Source: CAYYUA01 sp964542585 | Lineage (GTDB): Bacteria; Bacteroidota; Bacteroidia; CAILMK01; CAYYUA01 | Length of the DNA: 64,000 bases | Assembly (NCBI GenBank): GCA_964542585.1 | Contig: CAZIUI010000002.1 | Span: forward strand, 118,497 to 182,496 | Direction of reading: 5' to 3' | Shown here: piece by piece, positions 9,069 through 16,953 of the stretch | Layout: the number at the start of each line of letters is the position of its first letter | How positions within the stretch are numbered: the first letter of the stretch is position 1 | The notes under the pieces: model-generated | Told to the model about the DNA's origin: nothing | Databases searched by the model: none | What the model saw: the letters and a program-made list of their open reading frames with translations, nothing else | Program-made: the position numbers and the translations under genes

Positions 9069-9650
9069 ATGAGAAAAGAAGTGATTTCGGATCAAGGGCT
9101 GATAGATCAGTACCTGTGCGGCAATGAGGATTGCTTGCGGATGTTGATCAATCGACACAAGTCGCAAATTTACACCACCATTTACTTCTTGGTAAAAGAT
9201 GAATATCTTGCGGAAGATCTTTTCCAGGAAACTTTCCTGAAAATTGTTAACACCCTGAAAGAAGGGCGCTATCAAGAACAGGGCAAATTTTTGCCTTGGG
9301 CTTTGCGGATCGCAAGAAACCTGGCTATTGACCATTTCAGGAAAACCAACAAACGCCCTATTGTTACCGACAATGATGGGACTGACATCCTCGAAAACCT
9401 TGATGTTGAGGAAGAAACCAACATGGAAGATGACATCGTGAGAACACAAACCCAGATGCAAGTCCGTGATCTTATCCAGCGGTTACCTGAAAACCAAAAA
9501 GAGGTGTTAGTTTACAGGCATTATGCAGGTTTGAGTTTTAAAGAAATCGCAGAATTAACCAACGTTAGTATAAACACGGCCCTTGGTCGTATGCGCTATG
9601 CGCTAAATAACCTTAGAAAGATTATGGCCAAGCATCAAATTACCTCTTAG
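9069..9650 (+). CDS. ECF-type RNA polymerase sigma factor
   Basis: A 193-residue group IV sigma factor. Region 2 is seen around residues 25-95 (EYLAEDLFQETFLKIV, PWALRIARNLAIDHFRK), region 4 at about 130-185 (LPENQKEVLVYRHYAGLSFKEIAELTNVSINTALGRM). A short acidic linker separates them. Such factors direct RNA polymerase to a small regulon under control of a partner protein. The next gene, 69 bp downstream, encodes a short acidic protein likely to be that partner. The target promoters are not evident from the sequence. Confidence 0.9.
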   Translation: MRKEVISDQGLIDQYLCGNEDCLRMLINRHKSQIYTTIYFLVKDEYLAEDLFQETFLKIVNTLKEGRYQEQGKFLPWALRIARNLAIDHFRKTNKRPIVTDNDGTDILENLDVEEETNMEDDIVRTQTQMQVRDLIQRLPENQKEVLVYRHYAGLSFKEIAELTNVSINTALGRMRYALNNLRKIMAKHQITS

Positions 9651-9719
9651 CTTAGGCAGCTAATAGTCTTAAAGTATTTGGTAAAATATCTTGGCTTTAG
9701 TCGCGTTTATGACATAAAA

Positions 9720-9965
9720 ATGAACTCTATGGCCAACAACGTTACCGAAGATGATTTAATCCTTTACTGCTACGAAGAGCTAGACCAAGAACGTTCATCG
9801 GAGATAGATCAAGCCCTTCAAAATGATCCGCAACTCCAACACCAGTACAACATCTTTAAGCAGACGATGGCGATTCTTGACGTTGGCAAAATGAGTCCTT
9901 CCCAGACCTCCATTGATATCATCCGGGAGCATTCCGGTCACCATTCCAGCCTGGAAACGTCTTAG
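9720..9965 (+). CDS. Small acidic protein next to ECF sigma factor (possible cytosolic anti-sigma)
   Basis: An 81-residue protein with no signal peptide, membrane helix or cysteine. The N-terminal half (TEDDLILYCYEELDQERSSEIDQAL) looks like the helical start of anti-sigma zinc-finger proteins, in which the chain begins 'LLAYLDGELSPEE...', but the zinc-binding His/Cys residues are absent. The frame can be extended upstream to a TTG at 9678, but the ATG at 9720 (or 9729) fits better, since the extra residues look non-coding. It follows the sigma gene by 69 bp on the same strand. The anti-sigma role is inferred from position and N-terminal resemblance only. Its stop overlaps that of the convergent epimerase gene. 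Confidence 0.65.
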   Translation: MNSMANNVTEDDLILYCYEELDQERSSEIDQALQNDPQLQHQYNIFKQTMAILDVGKMSPSQTSIDIIREHSGHHSSLETS

Positions 9966-10369
9966 CGCTCCTTATCCTGGCAGAGTTCGACTAGAACTCC
10001 ATTCGTGGTTTTAGGGTGAAGGAAGCAAACCAACTTTCCACCGGCTCCTTCTTTGGGGGAATTATTGATTAGCTCAAAACCTTGTTTGGTCACCCGTGCC
10101 ATTTCAAGCTCAATATCGTCTACAGCCAAGGCTACGTGGTGGATCCCTTCTCCTTTTTTACGAATATAGTTAGTGATATTGCTATCAGCTGACATCCCCT
10201 TGATAAGTTCAATTTTACCCTTAGCGGTGTGATAGAAACTCACCTTTACCTGCTCGCTTTCTACATGTTCTGCTTCTTCTGAAGGCTGTTGCAATAACTT
10301 GTCAAAAACTGACTGGGCTGCTTCCAGATCATCCACAGCCAGACCTACATGATCTATACCTTTTATCAT
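9962..10369 (-). CDS. mce: Methylmalonyl-CoA epimerase
   Basis: Interconverts (R)- and (S)-methylmalonyl-CoA, linking propionyl-CoA carboxylation to succinyl-CoA. The 135 residues form two glyoxalase-type repeats. Metal-ligand positions are visible: His in IDHVGLAVDD (residue 6-7), His in GIHHVALAVDD (about 76-77) and the Glu in GVLVELCQ near the end. Length and motif order match the family. It is followed upstream on the same strand, after 32 bp, by a methyltransferase gene and may be co-transcribed with it. The biotin carboxylase at 53613 could supply the preceding step (propionyl-CoA carboxylation), though it lies 43 kb away. Confidence 0.9.
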   Translation of the reverse strand: MIKGIDHVGLAVDDLEAAQSVFDKLLQQPSEEAEHVESEQVKVSFYHTAKGKIELIKGMSADSNITNYIRKKGEGIHHVALAVDDIELEMARVTKQGFELINNSPKEGAGGKLVCFLHPKTTNGVLVELCQDKER

Positions 10370-10401
10370 AAAGTATTGTTTGGTTTATTAGTTGGACGAC
10401 C

Positions 10402-10995
10402 TTAAAAGGGTTTGGTACCCACCATTCGAATAACAGCACCATCACCCGAGTGGTAACGGCCTTCTTGTAAATGAACGATCTCATGCTGAAGCATTTGAAA
10501 TTGCAAGCCCGCAAATTCCTGCTCAACTTTACTTTTAGTAAACAAGCGTTCTATCGCGGGCGGTCCTCCAGAATCATAACTTAGCTGATCTTGAGAAAAG
10601 GCTTCAAAAATTATCACTCCACCCGGCTTAAGGCCCTCTATCAGCCTTTGATGGAAGGCAGGCCTTATTTCAACCCCCACATGGCAATAGGCTAAGCCTA
10701 TGGCATCATATTGTCCATGTTCTGGTGCAAATTCCTCGGCATCCGCTATCCAAAAATTGCTGAGTGTTATTCCTTCTTGGTCAGCTAGGGACATGGCTTT
10801 TTTATAACCAGCATTGGAGAAGTCAAAAGCATCTACGGTCCAGCCTAGCTTTGCAGCATATACTGCATTGCGACCTTCTCCTTCGCAGGGGAAGAGGATT
10901 TTTCCAGTTTTTAACGTATCTAGCTTTTGAGCTATGAATTTGTTAGGGGCCTTTCCGTATACGTACTCATTCTGGCTGTATCGTTCATCCCACAT
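10402..10995 (-). CDS. Class I SAM-dependent methyltransferase
   Basis: A 197-residue soluble methyltransferase. The start MWDERYSQNEYVYGKAPN is typical of the TehB/YqeM-like group of small class I enzymes. Motif I is altered to ILFPCEGEGRNAVYAA (the usual VLDLGCGxG replaced by FPCEGEG, a known variant), and the following acidic residue of the SAM site is in VDAFDFSNAG. A later motif is LKPGGVIIFEAFS. The substrate is not deducible; related proteins act on thiopurines, tellurite or small metabolites. It lies 32 bp upstream of the epimerase gene on the same strand. Confidence 0.85.
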   Translation of the reverse strand: MWDERYSQNEYVYGKAPNKFIAQKLDTLKTGKILFPCEGEGRNAVYAAKLGWTVDAFDFSNAGYKKAMSLADQEGITLSNFWIADAEEFAPEHGQYDAIGLAYCHVGVEIRPAFHQRLIEGLKPGGVIIFEAFSQDQLSYDSGGPPAIERLFTKSKVEQEFAGLQFQMLQHEIVHLQEGRYHSGDGAVIRMVGTKPF

Positions 10996-11118
10996 TTTTC
11001 CATCCAGATTACTGGCGGTTTTGCTATTATTTAACTCAGAACTTTGAAGCTTTTACGTGAATTTTTTAAATAAAAATTTACAGCCAATTCCCGGACAAAA
11101 CACTGAAACCCTCTTCCC

Positions 11119-11290
11119 ATGAAATTTTTTCATCAAGGAGTGGGGCGTGGTAGTCATTATTTTGGGATTTGGAATTTTAGTTTGGAGTGTAAAGCAGCAA
11201 GTTAATCGAAACGTTCCTTATTTAATTAGCGGTTTGTTTTTAAATAGTGGGTTATTGATCCATATTCTTCTGAATCGCTATAATAGCTGA
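11119..11290 (+). pseudogene. Small two-helix membrane protein, frameshifted or GTG-started
   Basis: An ATG at 11119 opens a frame (MKFF) that loses its good continuation at a run of six T (11125-11130). If one T is removed, the frame continues as FIKEWGVVVIILGFGILVW and on to a TGA at 11288-11290, giving a 57-residue protein with two hydrophobic helices separated by SVKQQVNRNVPY. Without any correction, a 47-codon frame starts at GTG 11147, six bases after AAGGAG (11135-11140). So this is either a small membrane protein with a GTG start or one broken by a homopolymer slip (sequencing error, decay or phase variation). Function unknown. It sits between the methyltransferase and tRNA-Ser and has no neighbour on its own strand. 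Confidence 0.45.
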
Positions 11291-11327
11291 AAATAGAAAA
11301 GGGCAAGCATTTGATGATTTGGTAATC

Positions 11328-11418
11328 TGCGGAGGGTGGGGGATTCGAACCCCCGGTCCGCATAAACGGACAGCGGTTTTCGAGACCGCCACAATCGGCC
11401 ACTCTGTCAACCCTCCGC
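11328..11418 (-). tRNA. tRNA-Ser(CGA)
   Basis: A class II tRNA with a long variable arm. Acceptor arms GCGGAGG (5', at 11418) and CCTCCGC (3') pair fully. The anticodon stem GCGGT/ACCGC encloses the loop CTCGAAA, giving anticodon CGA (reads UCG). The variable arm follows (GTCCG...CGGAC) and the T arm carries GGTTCGAATCC. CCA is not encoded. A promoter with an exact -7 element lies immediately upstream. Confidence 0.95.
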
Positions 11419-11421
11419 TAA

Positions 11422-11454
11422 CAAAGTTAGCAATGATTCGGGCCCACGAACAAA
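11422..11454 (-). promoter_or_regulatory. Promoter of tRNA-Ser
   Basis: Minus strand: TTTG (11451-11454), 21-nt spacer, TAACTTTG (11422-11429), both exact to the Bacteroidota consensus. Transcription would begin at or a few bases inside the mature tRNA 5' end. It lies between the stop of the ABC-F gene and the tRNA. Confidence 0.65.
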
Positions 11455-11461
11455 TCATCGG

Positions 11462-13444
11462 CTAATCAGGCTGTTTAGAAGTAGCATCGCCATTCTGAAA
11501 GCGTTCATAAGCTGCTTCCCAGTAAGCCATTGCTGCTTTCAGGGCTTCTCGCTTTTCTTCATATAGCCGGTAAGCTTCTTCATCCTGCGGATCCAGACCA
11601 TAAGCATGTGGGTTATTCAATTTCTTTTCCTGCTCTGCTAAGGCTGCCTCCAACTCCTGTACTTCTTTTTCGTGTTTGTTTACTTCATTTTTGAGTTTCC
11701 GCAGTTCTTTTTGGGATAGTTGGGGCTGTTCTTTCTTCTGCTCCTGCTTATCAGGGGTAGAGGAGCTATTGGATACGGTATTGGCGGTTTTTTGATGTTG
11801 ATGATGCGGCTCTTCTTCCAAAGCACGAAAATCTTCCAACTCCCGGTGTTCCAGGAAGGTGTTGATATCGCCCGGATAAACCTGAATACCATCTTCTCTG
11901 AATTCAAAAACCTTGTTGGTCAAGCCTTCCATGAAGCTTCGATCGTGAGAAACTACGATCACAGTCCCATCAAAATTCAACAATGCCATTTTCAGCACGT
12001 CCTTCGATCGCATATCCAGGTGATTGGTAGGCTCGTCAAGCACCAGGACGTTCACGGGATGAAGAATCATCTCAGCCAACGCTAAGCGGCTTTTTTCACC
12101 ACCCGAGAGCACCTTCACCTTTTTATGAACCGCATCCCCACTGAATAAAAATGCACCAAGAATTTTACGGATATGAGGCCTCATATCGGGCTTAGCTGAA
12201 GCCTCCATGGTTTCCATAACCGTTTTCTCAGGATCCAAATTTTGAGGCTGATCTTGTGCAAAATAGCCGAGGTCAATGTTGTGCCCATGTTTCAGTTCCC
12301 CTTCATAGGCTTGGATATCACCGGTGATTAACTTAGCGAGGGTACTCTTGCCCATGCCGTTCTTGCCCACAAAAGCTACCTTATCTCCACGCTGTATCTC
12401 AAAGTTTAATCTTGATATAACAGGCTTTTGGTCGTAAGCCTTTCGTAATTGCCTTCCCATTGCCACTACCTCTCCCTCTCTTCTGCTGGCTTTAAACTGA
12501 ATATTGGCTGAAGCCACATCATCCTGCTCTACCTCAATATCTTCCATCTGTTCAAGTTCGCGCATCAGTTTCTTGGCAAACTTGGCCTTATTGGGTTTGG
12601 CCCTGAAACGCTCAATATTCCGCTCCATTTGGGCCTTTTTTCTTTCTTGGTCTTTTTTGGCAGCTTCTTGTTGCTGCTTTTTAGCTTCCCGGAGTTCAAG
12701 GTACTGGGTGAAAGGGGCTTTGTAATCTTCCACACCACCAAAACGGATTTCCATGGTCCGATTGGTGACATTATCGAGAAAACTACGGTCGTGCGACACC
12801 ATCACCAAAGCCCCTTCAAAACTGCCAAGGAACTGCTCCATCCATCGAATGGACTCGATATCCAGGTGGTTGGTAGGCTCGTCCAGTAGTAATAAGTGAG
12901 GTTGCTTAAGGAGGATTTTAGCAAGCTCAACACGCATCTGCCATCCCCCGCTGAATTCCTTCATGGACCTGTTCAAATCGGATTCAAGAAAACCCAATCC
13001 TTTTAGTACACGCTCTAATTCACCTTCTAGATCATAGCCGCCGGCCATTCGAAGGGCTTCCTCTTTATCATTGAATTGCTGCACCAACTGCATGTAATCA
13101 TCGCTGCTGGTATCCGTGCGGGTGGTCAACTGAGCCTGCAAGCTTTCCAGCTCTTGCTCCATTTGGTTAACATGTTGGAAAGCCTGCCGAGCTTCCTCTA
13201 CAACAGTTTTGTCTGTTTCTATGGTTAGTTCTTGAGGCAAATAGCCAATCGTGACGCTTTTTGGCATGGATACCCGGCCTTCATCCGGGTTTATGGAGCC
13301 GGCTAAAACCTTTAGAAGGGTAGTCTTACCAGCGCCATTTTTCCCAACTAAGCCAATGCGGTCAGTTTTATTGATCAGGAAACTAACCTGCTGGAAAATG
13401 GGATTGCCCTCATAGCGTATGGTGAGGTTATCAACTTGGAACAT
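11462..13444 (-). CDS. ABC-F family ATPase (ribosome-associated)
   Basis: A soluble protein of 660 residues with two ABC cassettes and no membrane domain, the layout of ABC-F translation factors (EttA, Uup, YheS, YdiF). The first cassette has Walker A GKNGAGKT and signature FSGGWQMR; the second has GKNGMGKS and LSGGEKSR; each has a DEPTNHLD Walker B. A charged linker (about 235-310, with EAKKQQQEAAKKDQERKK) joins them. The C-terminal ~100 residues are a predicted coiled coil (KELRKLKNEVNKHEKEVQEL), as in Uup/YheS-type members. Family members act at the ribosomal E site or in relief of stalled ribosomes; the exact role here is unknown. It has its own promoter (TACCTTTG at 13500-13507). Confidence 0.9.
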   Translation of the reverse strand: MFQVDNLTIRYEGNPIFQQVSFLINKTDRIGLVGKNGAGKTTLLKVLAGSINPDEGRVSMPKSVTIGYLPQELTIETDKTVVEEARQAFQHVNQMEQELESLQAQLTTRTDTSSDDYMQLVQQFNDKEEALRMAGGYDLEGELERVLKGLGFLESDLNRSMKEFSGGWQMRVELAKILLKQPHLLLLDEPTNHLDIESIRWMEQFLGSFEGALVMVSHDRSFLDNVTNRTMEIRFGGVEDYKAPFTQYLELREAKKQQQEAAKKDQERKKAQMERNIERFRAKPNKAKFAKKLMRELEQMEDIEVEQDDVASANIQFKASRREGEVVAMGRQLRKAYDQKPVISRLNFEIQRGDKVAFVGKNGMGKSTLAKLITGDIQAYEGELKHGHNIDLGYFAQDQPQNLDPEKTVMETMEASAKPDMRPHIRKILGAFLFSGDAVHKKVKVLSGGEKSRLALAEMILHPVNVLVLDEPTNHLDMRSKDVLKMALLNFDGTVIVVSHDRSFMEGLTNKVFEFREDGIQVYPGDINTFLEHRELEDFRALEEEPHHQHQKTANTVSNSSSTPDKQEQKKEQPQLSQKELRKLKNEVNKHEKEVQELEAALAEQEKKLNNPHAYGLDPQDEEAYRLYEEKREALKAAMAYWEAAYERFQNGDATSKQPD

Positions 13445-13499
13445 GATTATGACAGTTTATAAGCACAAAACCTTTGAGTAGAAAAGGAACTTGGCTATA

Positions 13500-13529
13500 C
13501 AAAGGTAATTACCAAATCAAGGGGTTAAA
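13500..13529 (-). promoter_or_regulatory. Promoter of the ABC-F gene
   Basis: Minus strand: TTTA (13526-13529), 18-nt spacer, TACCTTTG (13500-13507), exact to TAnnTTTG. The leader to the ATG at 13444 would be about 50 nt. Confidence 0.5.
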
Positions 13530-13555
13530 GCCGAATTACTGTTTCATCAGAAAAT

Positions 13556-14695
13556 TCAGGCTTCCTGAATTTGGGCTTCTTTGGAATGACTGGGTGTTTG
13601 GTGATCATTCAGCCCTGCACCTTTCATTGCAACAGGCTTTCCACTCAAGCGATAATTTAGAAACAGCACAGCTCCTAGTAGCAAAATGGCCATAGCTTGA
13701 TGAATAACTCCTAAGGCTACCGGAATTTCATTGGTAGTATTAAGTAAGATTACTACGCCTAAGGTTGCTTGCATGAATATGAAAGCCGGTATAAACAATA
13801 ACCCTAGACGAGAAACGTGACTTTCCGCCTTCGGGAGTCTTTTTAGCCCAAGAATAGTAAATGGAATGGCTAATAAAACAATGAAATAGGCCAGGTTCCG
13901 ATGAATAAATTGAACCAGAGCATGGGGCAATATATCCTTATTAAAATTAACAAAAGCAGACCATTCCCAATTAGCAGCATCCAGCAGAATGGGGGGTACG
14001 AAATGGTTATTCATAGCCGGCCAAGTTGGATAAGCCCTCGCTGCTTCCATCCCGGATACAAGCGCCCCCATTAGTATTTGAAAGCAAAGTAAAACGGTTA
14101 ATCCAAGCGCAAATCTTCTTAATCCGGTAAGTTGTTGTCTAAAAGGATCTCTTTCAGCTAGCAGTTTCCATGAATTCCACAACAAATAGCTGAATGTGGT
14201 AATAGCAATAGCCAGGTGGATGGCTAGCCGGTAAGGGCTTACCATAGGTTTATCCTGAAGCCCACTTTTGACCATAATCCAGCCAAAAACCCCAGCTAAC
14301 CCGCCTAAAGCAAAAGCCCCAAGGCTTCTTTTGATCCAAAAGCCATTCAGCTTGCGCCGGACAAGGAAGTACAAAAAGGGTAAAATGAAAACAAATCCCA
14401 AAGTCCGCGCCCATAGCCGGTGAAAATATTCCCAGAAATAGATGTATTTAAACTCTTCCAGGTTCATCCCTTTGTTGAGCTTTTGATGCTCCGGAGTTCC
14501 TTTATATTCAGCAAAAGCTTCCTGCCAATCCGCTTCGGTTAAAGGAGGGATGGTTCCTCCTACAACCTCCCATTGGGTGATGGAAAGCCCGCTTTCCGTT
14601 AACCGCGTTATGCCACCGATCACCACCTGGATAAAGACCATAAAGGCGCCAATCATTAACCAAATCCCAACCTGTTTTTGATCCTGCTTCGTCAT
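13556..14695 (-). CDS. ctaA: Heme A synthase (COX15/CtaA family)
   Basis: Inner-membrane enzyme that oxidises the heme O methyl group to form heme A for aa3-type cytochrome oxidases. The 379 residues contain about eight hydrophobic helices. Conserved histidines expected to bind heme are present in EYFHRLWART, LAIHLAIAI, FIHRNLAYF and VIHQAMAIL. The N-terminal GGITRLTESGLSITQW is a family signature. It is 112 bp from the ABC-F gene on the same strand and divergent from an MbnP-like/di-heme peroxidase pair across 224 bp, which hints at shared respiratory or copper-linked control. No other ctaB or cox gene is present in the window. Confidence 0.93.
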   Translation of the reverse strand: MTKQDQKQVGIWLMIGAFMVFIQVVIGGITRLTESGLSITQWEVVGGTIPPLTEADWQEAFAEYKGTPEHQKLNKGMNLEEFKYIYFWEYFHRLWARTLGFVFILPFLYFLVRRKLNGFWIKRSLGAFALGGLAGVFGWIMVKSGLQDKPMVSPYRLAIHLAIAITTFSYLLWNSWKLLAERDPFRQQLTGLRRFALGLTVLLCFQILMGALVSGMEAARAYPTWPAMNNHFVPPILLDAANWEWSAFVNFNKDILPHALVQFIHRNLAYFIVLLAIPFTILGLKRLPKAESHVSRLGLLFIPAFIFMQATLGVVILLNTTNEIPVALGVIHQAMAILLLGAVLFLNYRLSGKPVAMKGAGLNDHQTPSHSKEAQIQEA

Positions 14696-14835
14696 TCAGA
14701 CTATGTTTTAATTTAGCTGACCTAAAACCTTAACAACGTGATATACCATGAGTTGCCTTGCGGTTAGAAAAGCCTGGACGAATTAATGGCATAGTGGACC
14801 TATTCTGAAACTTAAATTACTTGAAAGGTTGTTCA

Positions 14836-14843
14836 TATATTTG
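14836..14843 (+). promoter_or_regulatory. -7 element in front of the MbnP-like gene
   Basis: TATATTTG is an exact TAnnTTTG match. No good -33 TTTG is seen at the expected distance. The implied start at about 14850 lies downstream of the TTG at 14821 and so favours the ATG at 14920 as the true start of the lipoprotein gene. Confidence 0.45.
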
Positions 14844-14919
14844 TTGGAATTCATTTAAGTTCGGGCCTTATCGGATGAAAATCAATTTTTCAATGAGAAT
14901 CAAAGTAAATACAACGCTT

Positions 14920-15732
14920 ATGAAACGCTTAATTCCTTATATCGTCATTGCGCTTGGTGTCGGTATGGTTTTGCCTGCCTGCGATGATGATGACGATAGC
15001 AAAAATGCCGAACCGGAATCCAGCACTTTACAAGTTCGTTTCAAACATGAGGTAGATGGTGATACCCTTGTTTTTGATGACATGCGCTACACGAATGAGG
15101 CTGGAGAAGATTATGGGGTCACCAAATTGGAATACATCGTTACCGATTTTCGCCTTTATAAGGACGAGACAAATTTCGAGGAAGTTAGCACATCTCAATA
15201 TATAAACCCGCAAAAGCCTGAAACGACAAGCTTTACCTTAGAGGACGTTCCTGAGGGAGAATACCAGCAAGTTAGCTTTGTTTTTGGCATTCGGGATTCC
15301 AAGAACCAAACCGGAAATCTACCTAGCAATAGCAACTTCAATAGCATGGGATGGCCACCAAACAATGGAGGCGGCTACCATTACATGCGAATGAATGGTA
15401 TTCATGACAGTGCCGGTTTTGATGATGGTTTTACCACCCATCTCGGACGTAACAAAAAATGGAATTTCGATACGATGCCTCCTAAATTGGCAGAAGACCA
15501 GACGAAAAGTTTTGCCTTTGAGGTAAAAATGGATACGGAGAACTTCCAAATACCCAGTAGCCCTGTTGAGATGGAGGTGATCATGAACCTGAACAACTGG
15601 TACCGCAACCCCAATACTTACGAATTCTCGACAATGCAATTAGAAGGCATCATGAAAAGCCGGCAAAAACAGCAAGTGCTGATGGAGAATGGAAAAGAAG
15701 ATGTATTCAGGTTAGGAAGTATGCAGCAATAA
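14920..15732 (+). CDS. MbnP-like lipoprotein
   Basis: A 270-residue lipoprotein of the MbnP family. The start at ATG 14920 gives a clean lipoprotein signal, MKRLIPYIVIALGVGMVLPAC; longer frames reach a TTG at 14821 but add residues that do not fit. The lipobox Cys is followed by five Asp, an acidic stretch of the kind that marks surface-exported lipoproteins in Bacteroidota. The family core is visible: LQVRFKHEVDGDTL, KLEYIVTDFRLY and GWPPNNGGGYHYMRMNG. In methanotrophs, MbnP is a copper-binding protein whose tryptophan is oxidised by its di-heme partner MbnH. The next gene, 63 bp downstream, is a di-heme peroxidase. A copper-related role is inferred from that pairing. Confidence 0.85.
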   Translation: MKRLIPYIVIALGVGMVLPACDDDDDSKNAEPESSTLQVRFKHEVDGDTLVFDDMRYTNEAGEDYGVTKLEYIVTDFRLYKDETNFEEVSTSQYINPQKPETTSFTLEDVPEGEYQQVSFVFGIRDSKNQTGNLPSNSNFNSMGWPPNNGGGYHYMRMNGIHDSAGFDDGFTTHLGRNKKWNFDTMPPKLAEDQTKSFAFEVKMDTENFQIPSSPVEMEVIMNLNNWYRNPNTYEFSTMQLEGIMKSRQKQQVLMENGKEDVFRLGSMQQ

Positions 15733-15795
15733 CAGCCCGATAATGGTGGCAGGAAGCCTTCAACCAATTATATTAGTGAAAGTATAAAGCTAAAC

Positions 15796-16953
15796 ATGAA
15801 TAAGCGAGAAATTCTTAATTATGCCATCGTACTATCGTTGGCCCTTGCTTTCATATTAGGCTGCCAGCAGGATGAACCGCTAACGCCCAACAAGGGCAAT
15901 CAAACGCCCGGGACTCCTTTGAAACTCGATATTCCGGGGTATTTCCCGGAAATGAAGGTGCCAGCTGATAATCCTACCACCAAACAGGGCGTAAAGCTTG
16001 GGCGCATGCTATTTTATGATCCCATTCTCTCCAGTGACAGCAGCATGTCTTGTTCAAGCTGCCATAAACAAGAGAATGCTTTTGCCAGTAATAAACGCTT
16101 TAATGAAGGCGTACAGGGAATTGAGGGATTCCGGAATGCCATGTCTCTTGCCAATGTCGGTTTTTATCCGGCTTTTAACTGGCATGGCAGCGCCACTAAC
16201 CTTGCAAGGCAAGCCCTGGAGCCAGTTCTGAACCCCATTGAGATGAGTGCTTCCTGGCCGGGCGTTGTTAAACGATTGAAGCGCCATCCTCAATATCCTG
16301 AGTTGTTTGAAGAGGCTTTTGGGGATAAGCCTATTACGCGGGAACTCGTCACCAAGGCCATTGCCCAATTTGAGCGAACCTTGATCTCCCACAATTCCAA
16401 GTGGGACCAAGTCCTGAGGAAGGCAAATGAGGGTGGAATAGGCATTCAGCAGGCTGCCAGCAATATCCTGTCACCTTCGGAGCTCAGAGGCTTAAACCTT
16501 TTCAATACCGAGCGGGCTGATTGTTTTCATTGTCACGGTGGTACGGGTACACAGCCATTGCTTACCAACAATGAATTCATTAACAATGGCCTGGATTCCA
16601 TGGGACCGGATGAACTCAATTTTGAAGACCCGGGCCGCGGTGGGGTAACGGGTAACCGTATGGATAATGGCCGGTTTCGAACCCCTACGCTCAGGAACAT
16701 CGAACTCACAGCCCCCTACATGCATGATGGCCGTTTTGAGACCCTTAAAGCCGTAGTTGATTTCTACAGTGGTGATCTACAGCCCGCCCAAAATGTAGAT
16801 GCGAACATTCGCAAACATTTACCGGCCAACCGGTGGGCCTCAGGGGGTGTCAACCTGACTGAAAGGGAGAAAAAAGATTTGATCAGCTTCTTGAAGACCT
16901 TTACCGACACCGCCTTTGTCAATAATCCCCGATTTAGCAATCCTTTTGAATAA
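15796..16953 (+). CDS. Di-heme cytochrome c peroxidase family lipoprotein (MbnH-like)
   Basis: A 385-residue member of the CcpA/MauG superfamily. Two heme attachment motifs are present: CSSCH (residues 86-90) and CFHCH (243-247). The N-terminus MNKREILNYAIVLSLALAFILGC is a lipoprotein signal. Further conserved segments include KLGRMLFYDPILS and RTPTLRNIELTAPYMHDG near the C-terminus. In the family, classical members reduce hydrogen peroxide, while MauG and MbnH oxidise tryptophans in protein partners. Being 63 bp downstream of an MbnP-like gene, it is more likely an MbnH-type enzyme acting on that lipoprotein than a detoxifying peroxidase; this is inference. Both proteins are predicted to be membrane-tethered. 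Confidence 0.88.
   Translation: MNKREILNYAIVLSLALAFILGCQQDEPLTPNKGNQTPGTPLKLDIPGYFPEMKVPADNPTTKQGVKLGRMLFYDPILSSDSSMSCSSCHKQENAFASNKRFNEGVQGIEGFRNAMSLANVGFYPAFNWHGSATNLARQALEPVLNPIEMSASWPGVVKRLKRHPQYPELFEEAFGDKPITRELVTKAIAQFERTLISHNSKWDQVLRKANEGGIGIQQAASNILSPSELRGLNLFNTERADCFHCHGGTGTQPLLTNNEFINNGLDSMGPDELNFEDPGRGGVTGNRMDNGRFRTPTLRNIELTAPYMHDGRFETLKAVVDFYSGDLQPAQNVDANIRKHLPANRWASGGVNLTEREKKDLISFLKTFTDTAFVNNPRFSNPFE

Noticed and set aside
11252..11458. Minus-strand open frame of 68 codons
   Set aside because: It runs through tRNA-Ser(CGA) and is an artefact of the tRNA sequence.
14712..14726. TTTAG-N5-CTAAA between ctaA and the MbnP-like gene as a copy of the operator at 23971
   Set aside because: The half-sites are only 5 bp and the spacing differs (5 rather than 7 between TTTAG and CTAAA), so chance is a sufficient explanation in AT-rich DNA.
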